A stretch of 64,000 bases of DNA from Deinococcus hopiensis KR-140. Lineage in GTDB: Bacteria > Deinococcota > Deinococci > Deinococcales > Deinococcaceae. The stretch covers positions 1 through 64,000 of the forward strand of contig CALPYF020000019.1 in assembly GCA_943327755.2 (NCBI GenBank). Reading direction: 5' to 3'. Shown here piece by piece: positions 12,262 to 22,529 of the stretch (the first letter of the stretch is position 1; each line of letters begins with the position of its first letter). The notes under the pieces were generated by a model. The model ran no database searches and was not told the DNA's origin. It worked only from the letters and a program-made list of their open reading frames with translations. The position numbers were made by a program, and so were the translations under genes.

Positions 12262-13599
12262 ATGCTGCACGCCGACACCCACAGCCCGGACACCCTGGAC
12301 CTCGCGGCCATCCGCGCGCGGCACACCCTGCTGCTGCTCGGCCTGCTGTGGGACCGGGACCTGGCCCGCGTGGACATCGCCCGTGAACTGGGCCTCTCGC
12401 GCAGCGCGATCAGCTCCATCGTCACGGAACTGATCAGCGTCGGACTGGTGCAGGAGGTCGGCACGCGCGGCACCGGCGGAGTCGGGCGGCGTGCCACCAT
12501 GCTGAACCTCAACACCCGCGCCGCCGCCCTGCTCGCCATCGACCTGGGCGCCAGCCACGCCCGCGTGGACGCCCTGGACCTCCAGTGCCGCCCCCTGGCC
12601 AGCCGCACCGTGCCGCACGACATCTCACGCGGGCCGCAGCCCACCTACGCCCTGCTGAAAGACCTGACCCGGCAGGTGCTCGCCGACGCGCAGCTGAACC
12701 CCGCCCAGGTCGCCCTGGTCGGCGTGGGCGTCCCGGGGCCCGTCGACCACGACACAGGCCGCGTCGTGCAGCCCCCCAACATGCCCGGCTGGGACGGCGA
12801 GAACGTCCGCGCCGCCCTGCAGGACGCCCTGAACCTCGAAGTCCTCGTGGACAACGACGCCAACCTGGGCGCCCTGGCCGAGGCCCGCTTCGGCGCGCAC
12901 CGCGGCATCCAGGACCTCATCTACGTCAAGGTCGCCACCGGCATCGGCGCGGGCGTGCTGCTCGGCGGGCGCCTGCACCGCGGCACGCGCGGCGGCGCCG
13001 GCGAGATCGGGCACATCAGCATCAACGAGCAGGGCCCGGTGGGCCGCAGCGGCAACCCCGGCAGCCTGGAAAGCTACGCCGCCGCGCAGGTCATCGAGAA
13101 CCACGCCCGCAGCCTGCGCCTCCAGGGGCACCCCTCGGACCTGCCCGACCCCATCACCATCGAGGACCTGCTCACGCACGCCGCGCACGACCCCCTGGCT
13201 CGCGCCGTGTGGGAGGAAGCCGGGCACCACCTGGGCGTGGCGATCAGCACCACCCTGAACCTCTTCAACCCGGCCGCCGTGATCATCGGCGGGCGGCTGG
13301 CGCAGGCAGGCGACGTGCTGCTGCGCGCCATCCGCGTCAGCGCCCAGAGCCGCACCATGCGCATCAACGCCGACCGCACCCGCATCGACCTGGGCACCCT
13401 GGGTCAGGACGCCGGCGTGATGGGCGCCGGAGCCATGATGCTCGATTCCCTCTTCACCCCCCGGGGCCTGCCTCACCTGTACGGCATCGCCCGCATGAAC
13501 CAGAACGCCCGTGACCTCGCGGGCAGCCGCGCCCCACCCCCGGCCCCCCGGCCGACCCCCACCCTGAACGCACCCGTTTCACACGGAGGAACACCATGA
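12262..13599 (+). CDS. ROK-family transcriptional regulator lacking the zinc cysteines
   Basis: A 445-residue ROK regulator (XylR/NagC/Mlc type). An N-terminal winged helix (ARVDIARELGLSRSAISSIVTELISVGLVQE, about residues 35-65) is followed by an actin-like sugar-binding domain with AIDLGASHARV, VGVGVPGPVD, DNDANLGALAEARFGA and GGGAGEIGHI. The usual CxCGxxGCxE zinc motif is replaced by VGRSGNPGSLESY and the protein has one Cys in all. The ATG is preceded by AGAGGA. Its stop overlaps the next gene's start (ATGA), so it is translated together with the transporter it probably controls. Confidence 0.87.
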   Translation: MLHADTHSPDTLDLAAIRARHTLLLLGLLWDRDLARVDIARELGLSRSAISSIVTELISVGLVQEVGTRGTGGVGRRATMLNLNTRAAALLAIDLGASHARVDALDLQCRPLASRTVPHDISRGPQPTYALLKDLTRQVLADAQLNPAQVALVGVGVPGPVDHDTGRVVQPPNMPGWDGENVRAALQDALNLEVLVDNDANLGALAEARFGAHRGIQDLIYVKVATGIGAGVLLGGRLHRGTRGGAGEIGHISINEQGPVGRSGNPGSLESYAAAQVIENHARSLRLQGHPSDLPDPITIEDLLTHAAHDPLARAVWEEAGHHLGVAISTTLNLFNPAAVIIGGRLAQAGDVLLRAIRVSAQSRTMRINADRTRIDLGTLGQDAGVMGAGAMMLDSLFTPRGLPHLYGIARMNQNARDLAGSRAPPPAPRPTPTLNAPVSHGGTP

Positions 13600-14831
13600 A
13601 AAAAGCACTGCTGCTCGCCGCCGCCCTCGCCGTCACCACCAGCGCCTCTGCCGCTGGCAAACTGGAGATCTTCTCCTGGTGGTCCGGTGACGAGGGTCCC
13701 GCCCTGGAAGCCCTGATCAAGCTGTACAAGCAGAAGTACCCCTCAGTCACCGTGGACAACGCCACCGTCTCCGGCGGCGCCGGCACGAACGCCAAGGCCG
13801 TCCTGAAGACCCGCATGCTGGGCGGCACGCCCCCCGACTCCTTCCAGGCGCACGCCGGGCAGGAACTCATCGGCACCTGGGTCGTCGCCGGGCGCATGGA
13901 AGACCTCAGCAGCCTGTTCAAGAGCGAGGGCTGGGACAAGGTCTTCCCCAAGGACCTCGTCAAGCTGATCAGCACGAACGGCAAGCCCTGGAGCGTGCCC
14001 GTGAACGTGCACCGCAGCAACGTCATGTGGTACAACCCCGCCAAACTCAAAGCCTGGGGCGTCACCGCGCCCAAGACCTGGCCCGAATTCCTCAAGACCT
14101 GCTCCACCCTGAAAGCCAAGGGCGTCGCCGCGCCGCTGGTCGTCGGGGAGAACTGGACCCAGCAGCACCTCTGGGAGAGCGTCATGATCGGCACCCTCGG
14201 CTCCGCCAACTGGGAGAACCTGTGGGCCGGCAAGTTGAAGTTCACCGATCCCAAGGTCGTGGGGGCCTTCACCACTTTCGGCAAGGTCATGGACTGCGCC
14301 AACAAGGACGCCAGCGGCCTGAGCTGGCAGCAAGCCAGTGACCGCATCATCGACGGCACCAGCGCCTTCAACGTCATGGGCGACTGGGCCGCCGGGTACT
14401 TCACCACCACCAAGAAACTCGCCCCGAACACCGGCTTCGGCTGGGCCCCCGCCCCCGGCACCACCAAGACCTTCGTGATGCTCGCCGACTCCTTCGGGCT
14501 GCCCAAGGGCGCCAAGGACCGCGCCGAGGCCCTGAACTGGCTCAAAGTCCTGGGCAGCAAGGCCGGCCAGGACGCCTTCAACCCCCTCAAGGGCTCCATC
14601 GCCGCCCGCACCGACAGCGACCTGAGCAAGTACAACACGTACAGCAAGAGCGCCGCCGCCGACTGGAAGAGCAACAAGATCGTGGGCAGCATGGTGCATG
14701 GCGCCGTCGCCCCCGAGAGCTTCACCAGCGCCTTCGGCGCGATCATCGACCAGTTCGTCGCCAGCAAGAACAGCGCCGCCGCGGCCGCCGCCGCGCAGCA
14801 GCTGGCCGTGCGCGCCGGCATCAGCAAGTAA
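13596..14831 (+). CDS. sugar ABC transporter substrate-binding protein (glucose/mannose type)
   Basis: A 411-residue periplasmic binding protein of the family 1 extracellular type. The signal peptide is MKKALLLAAALAVTTSASA; the mature start KLEIFSWWSGDEGPALEALI, together with the later ENWTQQHLWES and FNPLKGSIAAR, closely resembles, from memory, the Thermus thermophilus glucose/mannose-binding protein. The C-terminus is an Ala-rich helix. It has a Shine-Dalgarno (GGAGG) inside the end of the ROK gene, overlaps it by 4 bp, and should give high expression ahead of the permeases. Confidence 0.9.
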   Translation: MKKALLLAAALAVTTSASAAGKLEIFSWWSGDEGPALEALIKLYKQKYPSVTVDNATVSGGAGTNAKAVLKTRMLGGTPPDSFQAHAGQELIGTWVVAGRMEDLSSLFKSEGWDKVFPKDLVKLISTNGKPWSVPVNVHRSNVMWYNPAKLKAWGVTAPKTWPEFLKTCSTLKAKGVAAPLVVGENWTQQHLWESVMIGTLGSANWENLWAGKLKFTDPKVVGAFTTFGKVMDCANKDASGLSWQQASDRIIDGTSAFNVMGDWAAGYFTTTKKLAPNTGFGWAPAPGTTKTFVMLADSFGLPKGAKDRAEALNWLKVLGSKAGQDAFNPLKGSIAARTDSDLSKYNTYSKSAAADWKSNKIVGSMVHGAVAPESFTSAFGAIIDQFVASKNSAAAAAAAQQLAVRAGISK

Positions 14832-14832
14832 C

Positions 14833-14878
14833 GCACCAGCCAGCGGTGCGCGGAATTCGGATGCGCGGTCAGCCGCGC
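14833..14878 (+). promoter_or_regulatory. intercistronic hairpins after binding-protein gene
   Basis: Two small stems, GCACC/GGTGC (14833-14849) and GCGCGG/CCGCGC (14863-14878), in the 86-bp gap before the first permease. Such hairpins often protect the upstream message, which would favour binding protein over permease. Confidence 0.4.
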
Positions 14879-14917
14879 GCCGCTTCCCGCGCACCGCCCC
14901 TGTGAAAGGAGGCCCGC

Positions 14918-16042
14918 ATGAAAGGCCTGAGTAAAGACCGCCTGTGGTCCATCGCCGTCCTGACGCCCAGCATCATCCTGATCGCGGTGTTCGTGTACGG
15001 TTTCATCGCGCGCAGCGTGTACGTCAGCATGACCGACTGGGGCAACGACCCCGCCCAGGCCCTGGCGCTGAACCCGATCATCCGCTTCACGGGCTTCGCC
15101 AACTACCAGGACCTGTTCACCGGATTCCTCCAGGGGCGCTTCCGGCAGGAACTCGTCAGCACCATCTTCTTCACGCTGTTCTTCATCCTGGGCTGCCTGG
15201 GCCTGGGCCTGGGCCTCGCCCTGATCCTGGACCGCAACCCCCGCGGGGAAGGCCTGTGGCGCACCATCTTCCTGTTCCCCATGAGCCTGTCGTTCATCGT
15301 GACCGGCACCATCTGGCGCTGGATGCTGCAACCCCAGGGCGGCCTGAACCAGGCGCCCACCCTGTTCGGCGCGCCGCCCAGCACCTTCGCGTGGCTGAGC
15401 AGCACCGACGCCATCTGGAAATTCGACTGGAACAAGCTGCCGCTGCTGACCGCCAGCGTCGTGGGCTTCGTGCTGGTCGTCATGGCCGTACGCGCCGCGC
15501 GGAGTGGGGACCGTACCCGCACCCTGGTCGCGGGCGGATGCGCCGCGCTGCTGTTCCTGTGGGCACTCATCATCGGGCCGAACATCAAGATGCTGCCCGC
15601 CCCGGAACTGCACGGCTTCAACTTCGCATTGATCGGCATCATCATCGCCGCCGTGTGGCAGATGAGCGGCTACACCATGGCCCTGTACCTCGCCGGTCTG
15701 CGCGGCATTCCCGAGGAACTGCGCGAGGCCGCCAAGGTCGACGGCGCGAACGACCTCGGCATGTACCAGCACGTCATCTTCCCGCTGCTGGCCCCCATCA
15801 CCCTGAGCGCCATGATCGTCCTGGGTCACATCAGCCTGAAGATCTTCGACCTCGTGTACGCCATGGCGGGCCCGGACAACATCAACACCAGCGTGCCCGC
15901 GCTGAACATGTACCTCACCAGCTTCCGGCAGAACCAGTTCGCGCTGGGCGCCGCGATCGGCACCATCCTGCTGATCCTCGTGGCGTTCGTGATCGTCCCT
16001 TACCTCAGCTCCCAGTTCCGCACCGAGGAGGGCCACGCATGA
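14918..16042 (+). CDS. sugar ABC transporter permease (MalF-like)
   Basis: A 374-residue inner-membrane permease. The coupling-helix EAA loop appears as EELREAAKVDGANDLGMYQHVIFPLLAP (about residues 265-292), where the ATPase docks. It is longer than typical 290-300-residue permeases because of an extra hydrophobic stretch around residues 180-225. A very strong Shine-Dalgarno (AAAGGAGG) sits 7 nt from the ATG. It overlaps the next permease by 4 bp. There is no ATP-binding subunit in the operon. Confidence 0.9.
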   Translation: MKGLSKDRLWSIAVLTPSIILIAVFVYGFIARSVYVSMTDWGNDPAQALALNPIIRFTGFANYQDLFTGFLQGRFRQELVSTIFFTLFFILGCLGLGLGLALILDRNPRGEGLWRTIFLFPMSLSFIVTGTIWRWMLQPQGGLNQAPTLFGAPPSTFAWLSSTDAIWKFDWNKLPLLTASVVGFVLVVMAVRAARSGDRTRTLVAGGCAALLFLWALIIGPNIKMLPAPELHGFNFALIGIIIAAVWQMSGYTMALYLAGLRGIPEELREAAKVDGANDLGMYQHVIFPLLAPITLSAMIVLGHISLKIFDLVYAMAGPDNINTSVPALNMYLTSFRQNQFALGAAIGTILLILVAFVIVPYLSSQFRTEEGHA

Positions 16043-16914
16043 CCGCGAACGCCCCCGTGAACGCCCCGGCCGCCGCCCCCACCGCCGCGCCCCGCCGCCC
16101 CATCAAGCCCGGCCGCGTCGTCATGTACGCCCTGCTCGTGCTGGCCGCGCTGTTCTTCCTGGTGCCGGTGTACCTGCTCGTCGCCACCGCGCTGAAAAGC
16201 CCGGACGCCATCAACCTCTCCACCACCTGGCACTGGCCCAGCGCCCTGAACTGGGCGAGCTTCAGCGACGCCTGGAGCAAGATCGGCGGCAACGTCCTGA
16301 ACAGCCTGTTCCTGGCCGTCACCGCCACCCTGTTCAGCGCCCTGCTGGGCAGCCTGAACGGCTACGCCCTGAGCAAATGGAAGTTCCGCGGCGCCAACAC
16401 CCTGTTCGCGCTGATGCTCTTCGGGATGTTCATCCCGTACCAGGCCGTGCTGATCCCGCTGTTCCAGTTCATCAAGAGCCTCGGCCTCTACGGCAGCATC
16501 TGGGGTCTGATCCTGGCGCACGTCGTGTACGGCATTCCCATCACGACGCTGATCTTCCGCAACTTCTACGCCGACGTGCCCGACGCCCTGATCGAGGCCG
16601 CCACCATCGACGGCGCGGGCTTCTGGCAGATCTACGGCCGGGTCATCTTCCCGATCAGCATCCCCGGCTTCGTCGTCGTGATCATCTGGCAGTTCACGCA
16701 GGTCTGGAACGAATTCCTGTTCGCCGCCACCCTGACCAACACCACCAGCCAGCCCGTCACGTACGCCCTGTCCCAGCTGGCCGGCGGACAGGCCGTCAGC
16801 TGGAACCTGCCCATGGCGGGCGCGATCCTCGCCGCGCTGCCCACCCTGCTCGTGTACATCCTGCTGGGTCGTTACTTCGTGCGCGGCCTGCTCGCCGGGT
16901 CCGTCAAGGGCTGA
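16039..16914 (+). CDS. sugar ABC transporter permease (MalG-like)
   Basis: A 291-residue permease partnering the preceding one. Six membrane segments are expected after a Pro/Ala-rich tail of 25 residues. The EAA loop is DALIEAATIDGAGFWQIYGRVIFPIS, about 90 residues from the C-terminus. ATGA overlap with the upstream permease implies coupled translation and 1:1 stoichiometry. It is the last gene of the operon and is followed by a hairpin. Confidence 0.9.
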   Translation: MTANAPVNAPAAAPTAAPRRPIKPGRVVMYALLVLAALFFLVPVYLLVATALKSPDAINLSTTWHWPSALNWASFSDAWSKIGGNVLNSLFLAVTATLFSALLGSLNGYALSKWKFRGANTLFALMLFGMFIPYQAVLIPLFQFIKSLGLYGSIWGLILAHVVYGIPITTLIFRNFYADVPDALIEAATIDGAGFWQIYGRVIFPISIPGFVVVIIWQFTQVWNEFLFAATLTNTTSQPVTYALSQLAGGQAVSWNLPMAGAILAALPTLLVYILLGRYFVRGLLAGSVKG

Positions 16915-16930
16915 ACCCACACCCGCTCCG

Positions 16931-16964
16931 CGCGCCCCGCACTCCGGTGTGGGGCGCGTTCATT
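16931..16964. terminator. bidirectional terminator
   Basis: A 12-bp stem CGCGCCCCGCAC/GTGTGGGGCGCG with loop TCCG, then TTCATTT, between the convergent permease and GIY-YIG genes. It overlaps the last bases of the latter. Confidence 0.65.
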
Positions 16965-17481
16965 TCACCTGGGCGACGTGCCGTCCCTTGCCGCTGCGTC
17001 CGATCCTGCCCTCGCGCATCAGCAGGCCCAGCAGGCTGGCCACCTCGGCGTTCTTCACGCCGCCCGGGTTGGCCTGCGCGAACTCCAGCACGGCGTCCTT
17101 GAGCAGCGTCAGGCCCACCTGCGCCTTTTCCGGCGCGCCGGCGGGGACGGTCAGGCCGGGCCGCGCCTTGCCGCCCAGACCCGAGGGCAGCACGGTGTTC
17201 GTCAGGAGGCCGCCGCTGGCCTGCGTGCCGAACGCCGCGATGAGTTCCGCCTCCAGCCGCAGCGCCTCGGGTTCGGTCAGGTGCTCCACCAGATAGCTCA
17301 CGAGGACCTGCGCGCCCGCTCCTTCGATCTCGCGGATGCGGTCACCCTTGGGTGTGTGGTCCGGGCGGATCAGGTGATCGTGGGCGCGCATGCCCGTGCC
17401 CTTGCCGATGTAGAAGGGCCGCGCCGGGTGCTGGCGCGGGTCCTTGAGGGCGTACACGTAGTACGGCTTGTCCGGCGTCAC
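16960..17481 (-). CDS. GIY-YIG (LEM-3-like) nuclease-domain protein
   Basis: A 173-residue protein. The first 60 residues carry a GIY-YIG-type core written YYVYALKDPR...PFYIGKGTGMRAHDHLI, with the Arg of GMRAHDH and a Glu further on (LTEPEALRLEAELIAAFG) as likely catalytic residues. This is the pattern of LEM-3-like GIY-YIG proteins. The C-terminal 60 residues (NPGGVKNAEVASLLGL) look like a small helical, possibly winged-helix, add-on. A DNA-repair or structure-specific nuclease role is inference. It starts with GTG and lies 65 bp downstream of nadM. Confidence 0.75.
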   Translation of the reverse strand: MTPDKPYYVYALKDPRQHPARPFYIGKGTGMRAHDHLIRPDHTPKGDRIREIEGAGAQVLVSYLVEHLTEPEALRLEAELIAAFGTQASGGLLTNTVLPSGLGGKARPGLTVPAGAPEKAQVGLTLLKDAVLEFAQANPGGVKNAEVASLLGLLMREGRIGRSGKGRHVAQVK

Positions 17482-17546
17482 CTGGGCGTCCCGATCATCC
17501 GCTCCAGCATGCCAGGTCCGCGCCGGGTGCCGCGCCGCAGGTTCGC

Positions 17547-18599
17547 CTACCCGCGCATGACGAAGTGTTCGATGATGGCGTGGTGGTCCTCGAAGAACAG
17601 TTCGGGGCTGGCCAGGATGTCACTCAGGGGCATCCAGAGGGCCTCGCTGGCGTCGCTGCCGCCGCTGAGGCGTGGCAGTTGCCCGATGCCGAGGTCGAAG
17701 TGGAAGGCGTGGGTGATGGTGCGGCCGCGCAGGCTGCGGTCGGGGTAGTCGAAGACCGCCTGGGAGCGCAGCGCGGCTTTCAGGTCGAGGCCGCTGCCCA
17801 GGCCGGTTTCTTCCTGTACCTCGCGGACGCAGCAGTCGAGGAGGGTTTCTTTCTGTTCGAGGAACCCGCCGGGCATGGCGAGGCGGCCCCGGCCGGGGAG
17901 GCCGCCGCGCCGCACGAGGAGGACGTGGCCGCTGCGGGTGATGACGGCGTCGGTCGTGACGAAGATGGGGGGGTAGGGGGCGTCCTTCCAGGCGGCGCGG
18001 TAGCGGTCGAGGTACTCGTATTCGTCGCGCAGGTCGCGGTAGTCGGGGGTGGTCTGGAAGGTGGTCAGGAAGGCGTGGACGGCGGGGGGGACCATGCCCT
18101 GCACGGTGTCCAGGTGCCCCTCGAAGTAGGCGCGGCGGACGTCGGTGGCGCTGAGGTCGCTGACGACGTGGGTGGGGATGAATTCCCAGGCGGGGAAGGA
18201 GCGCAGGTAGTAGCTGCTCTCGTCCTTGATGTGGCCGATGAGGGCGACGTCGCTGCTGCCGCGCGTGTGGGCGGTGATGCCGGCTTGGACCTCACTGAGC
18301 CACAGGGCCTCGTTGTAGTAATAGTCGCGGACGTGCACGAACAGCACGCGGGGTTTCGGGATGCCCGCGTCCTGGAGCATGCGGCTGATGAGGTCCTGGC
18401 GTTCCTCTGCGGTGAAGGGGTTCTTGATGTTGCGCGCTGCGCGGGCGCTGCCGATGACCACGATGAGTTTCTGCACGCTCTGGAGCGCTTCGAGCATCAC
18501 GGCGAGGTGCGCGGCGTGGGGAGGTTCGAAGCGGCCGATGTACACCCCGAAGGTGCGGCGGCGGCGCGGGGTGGGGGAGGGGGTGCTGGGCGCGGTCAT
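17547..18599 (-). CDS. nadM: bifunctional NMN adenylyltransferase / Nudix hydrolase
   Basis: A 350-residue fusion. Residues about 15-190 are an archaeal-type NadM adenylyltransferase that makes NAD+ from NMN and ATP (YIGRFEPPHAAHL nucleotide motif, SATDVRRAYFEG near its end). Residues about 210-350 are a Nudix domain with the box GGFLEQKETLLDCCVREVQEETG; in characterised fusions it hydrolyses ADP-ribose. The ATG follows a GAGGAG Shine-Dalgarno. A motif shared with the nadV upstream region lies 26 bp before the start. It could supply NAD+ while clearing ADP-ribose made by NAD+ consumers. Confidence 0.92.
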   Translation of the reverse strand: MTAPSTPSPTPRRRRTFGVYIGRFEPPHAAHLAVMLEALQSVQKLIVVIGSARAARNIKNPFTAEERQDLISRMLQDAGIPKPRVLFVHVRDYYYNEALWLSEVQAGITAHTRGSSDVALIGHIKDESSYYLRSFPAWEFIPTHVVSDLSATDVRRAYFEGHLDTVQGMVPPAVHAFLTTFQTTPDYRDLRDEYEYLDRYRAAWKDAPYPPIFVTTDAVITRSGHVLLVRRGGLPGRGRLAMPGGFLEQKETLLDCCVREVQEETGLGSGLDLKAALRSQAVFDYPDRSLRGRTITHAFHFDLGIGQLPRLSGGSDASEALWMPLSDILASPELFFEDHHAIIEHFVMRG

Positions 18600-18624
18600 G
18601 CTCCTCACGTTGACATGCGGCAAC

Positions 18625-18639
18625 CATGAAAAACATGAG
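18625..18639. promoter_or_regulatory. candidate NAD-gene operator (nadM side)
   Basis: CATGAAAAACATGAG on the plus strand; 11 of 15 positions match TATGAAAACTATGAA upstream of nadV (54516-54530), giving consensus YATGAAAAMYATGAR. CATG-N5-CATG makes it a near palindrome. Confidence 0.4.
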
Positions 18640-18709
18640 TTATCGGGGGAGGAGACTTGAACCGGGTGCAGTCGCCTCATCTGCCCGGACGCCCCCGCAC
18701 CCGGCAGCG

Positions 18710-18715
18710 TACGCT
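18710..18715 (+). promoter_or_regulatory. -10 element of YbjN-like gene (leaderless)
   Basis: TACGCT, 5 nt before the ATG at 18721. Confidence 0.45.
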
Positions 18716-18720
18716 GAGGC

Positions 18721-19206
18721 ATGACCCGCACCCTGCTGGCCGCCACCCTCCTCCTCTCCTTCGCTGCGCCCGCCGTGGCCGGGGGCGCCGCCGCGCCCGT
18801 CACGCAGGTGCAGCCCGGCACGCCCGCCGCCGTCATGGCCGCCCTGAAGGCCGCCGGGTACAAGGTCACCATGGAACCCGCCCAGGCCGACCGCGACCCC
18901 ACCATGACCTTCACCAGCGGCGGGCACGAGGTGCAGGTGTGGCTCAGCTCCTGCAAGAACGGCGTGTGCAGTCGCGCGACCGCCAGCACCTCCTGGGACT
19001 ACAGCGACGCCGAGGACCTCGACACCGGGCTCGTGAACGAGTGGAACAGCACCTACTACACCCAGGCGTACGCCTACGAGGGCAGCTACTACCTGGACAG
19101 CACCCTGGCCATCCGCGGCGGGTTCACGCAGGCCACCGTCAAGGCCTGGATCGCCGACTACCTGGACGACGTGAGTGCTTTCGAGGACGAACTGCCGGGC
19201 GACTGA
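18721..19206 (+). CDS. exported YbjN-domain protein
   Basis: A 161-residue protein with signal peptide MTRTLLAATLLLSFAAPAVAG. The mature part matches the YbjN-like fold: MAALKAAGYKVTMEPAQADRDPTMTF then a beta segment, two cysteines (SSCKNGVCSR) that may form a disulfide in the periplasm, and an acidic C-terminal tail. The function of exported YbjN proteins is unknown. It is divergent from nadM and separated from the next gene by 109 bp. Confidence 0.65.
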   Translation: MTRTLLAATLLLSFAAPAVAGGAAAPVTQVQPGTPAAVMAALKAAGYKVTMEPAQADRDPTMTFTSGGHEVQVWLSSCKNGVCSRATASTSWDYSDAEDLDTGLVNEWNSTYYTQAYAYEGSYYLDSTLAIRGGFTQATVKAWIADYLDDVSAFEDELPGD

Positions 19207-19315
19207 TACCGCCACGTACGGCGCGCGGACGTAAAGAAATTCCCCAGGCCAGTTCAAGGGGCCTGAACAGCCGCCCCAACTGTGAGCTGCGCGCGCCGCG
19301 CACACTGAAGGTCTG

Positions 19316-20212
19316 ATGGCAGACCTCAAACACCTGGGCCAGCAGACGGCCAGCACCCTCAAAGGCGGCGTGGAAGGCGCGCAGCAGGCCGCCGCGCACG
19401 CCACCCGCCACGCCGCCCCCTGGCTGGAGGCCCTGGCCCGCTTCGGGTACGCCAGCAAGGGCGTCGTGTACGGCACGGTCGGCCTGCTGGCCCTGAGTGT
19501 GGCCCTGGGCCGCGGCGGCGCCACCACCGACACCAAGGGCGCCCTGCTGCGGCTGCAGGATCTGCCCGCCGGGACGCTGCTGATGTGGCTGCTCACGCTG
19601 GGCCTGATCGGCTACGCGCTGTGGCAGCTGATCCGCGCCGCCCTCGATCCCGAAGGGCAGGGTCATGAAGCCAAGGGGATCGTCAAGCGCGCCGGGTACA
19701 CCTTCAGCGGCTTCGCGAACCTGGCGCTGGCCTTCTTCACCGCCCGGCTCGCGCTGATCGGGAACGCCACCCGCTCTCAGAACAGCGAGGAGCAGGTGGC
19801 AGGTACCGTCCTCAACCTGCCCGGCGGGCAGCTGTGGCTGGCGCTGGGCGGCCTGATCCTGCTCGTCATCGCGGGTAGCCAGCTGTACACCGCCTACGGC
19901 GCGAAATTCATGAAGCGGGTGGCCTTCACCGACCTGCCCAGCCGCACCTGCGACCTGCTGAAACGCATCGGTCAGGTGGGCATCGCCTCGCGCGGCGTGC
20001 TGATGGTCATCATCGGCGTGTTCGCGCTGCTGGCCGCGTGGCACCGCAAGGCCAGCGAGACCGTCGGCATCAGCGAGGCCCTGACTTGGCTGCGCACCCA
20101 GCCCAGCGGGAACCTGCTGCTGGGCGCTGTGGCCCTGGGCACCCTGTGTTACGGCGTGTGGTGCGTTGTGCAGGCCCGCTACCGCCGCATCCGGCTCGAG
20201 GGGGATGCCTGA
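19316..20212 (+). CDS. DUF1206 membrane protein
   Basis: A 298-residue membrane protein built of three similar units, each a pair of hydrophobic helices that starts with a small-residue/aromatic signature: ARFGYASKGVVYGTVG (about residue 40), KRAGYTFSGFANLALAF (about 120) and RIGQVGIASRGVLMVIIG (about 220). That triplication is the DUF1206 pattern. An N-terminal Ala/His-rich amphipathic tail of about 35 residues precedes it. The function is unknown. There is no obvious promoter in the preceding gap. Confidence 0.8.
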   Translation: MADLKHLGQQTASTLKGGVEGAQQAAAHATRHAAPWLEALARFGYASKGVVYGTVGLLALSVALGRGGATTDTKGALLRLQDLPAGTLLMWLLTLGLIGYALWQLIRAALDPEGQGHEAKGIVKRAGYTFSGFANLALAFFTARLALIGNATRSQNSEEQVAGTVLNLPGGQLWLALGGLILLVIAGSQLYTAYGAKFMKRVAFTDLPSRTCDLLKRIGQVGIASRGVLMVIIGVFALLAAWHRKASETVGISEALTWLRTQPSGNLLLGAVALGTLCYGVWCVVQARYRRIRLEGDA

Positions 20213-20258
20213 CCTGCCCCGGTCCGGGCGGTCCGGCCCGCGTGAGACAATGCAGCGC

Positions 20259-20654
20259 ATGGCCCCCAACCCCAGCCGTCAGGTGGCACTGATCGCCCAT
20301 GACAAGAAGAAACTCGAACTGGCCCTGTTCGCGCTGAACCACCGCGCCGTGCTGGGCCAGTTTCATCTGGTCGCCACCGGCACGACGGGCGGCATCCTGG
20401 AAAAACAGACCGGCCTGCAGGTCGAGCGGGTGCTGTCCGGCCCGCTGGGCGGCGACCAGCAGATCGGCGCCCGTCTCGCCGAGGAACGCGTGCTGGCGGT
20501 GTTCTTCTTCCGCGATCCCCTGACCGCCCAGCCGCACGAACCGGACGTGAGCGCCCTGGTGCGCCTGTGCGACGTGCACGACATCCCGCTGGCCACCAAT
20601 CCCGCCAGCGCCGAGGCGCTGATGCTGTGGCTGCGCGACCAGCTGACCGACTGA
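20259..20654 (+). CDS. mgsA: methylglyoxal synthase
   Basis: A 131-residue MgsA, which converts dihydroxyacetone phosphate to methylglyoxal as a phosphate-releasing bypass of lower glycolysis. Seen: IAHDKKKLEL, phosphate-binding TGTTGG, SGPLGGDQQIGARL, and the catalytic-region FFFRDPLTAQPHEPDV. ATGs at 20250 and 20259 are both possible; the second matches usual N-termini. Placed away from other glycolytic genes, but consistent with the sugar uptake operon upstream. Confidence 0.92.
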   Translation: MAPNPSRQVALIAHDKKKLELALFALNHRAVLGQFHLVATGTTGGILEKQTGLQVERVLSGPLGGDQQIGARLAEERVLAVFFFRDPLTAQPHEPDVSALVRLCDVHDIPLATNPASAEALMLWLRDQLTD

Positions 20655-20766
20655 CTGTCCGGCAGACCAGCCGGAGGTCCAGAGCGCCAGCAGGGGCCGG
20701 CGCGCGACTGGGCCCACCCCACCGGGGGCGCCCCTGTCAGGTGCATGCGTTTTCACGCGGCGCATG

Positions 20767-20778
20767 CTGTCATGACAG
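20767..20778. promoter_or_regulatory. palindrome CTGTCATGACAG
   Basis: A perfect 12-bp palindrome ending 3 nt before the ATG of the HD-GYP gene, where no TANNNT hexamer is present. Its position suits an operator over the transcription start. Confidence 0.35.
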
Positions 20779-20781
20779 GGC

Positions 20782-22473
<1,692 letters not shown>

Positions 22474-22517
22474 AGGTTTCGGTCGGCCTGTGAACCCGAA
22501 CGCTCAGTCAGGTGGCT

Positions 22518-22523
22518 TATATT
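22518..22523 (+). promoter_or_regulatory. -10 element of PP2C gene (leaderless)
   Basis: TATATT, 6 nt before the ATG at 22530. Confidence 0.55.
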
Positions 22524-22529
22524 GAACTC

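Noticed and set aside
19202..19220. TGATACCGCC after the YbjN-like stop as a family B terminus
   Set aside because: Only the first few bases match; no stems or second end follow.
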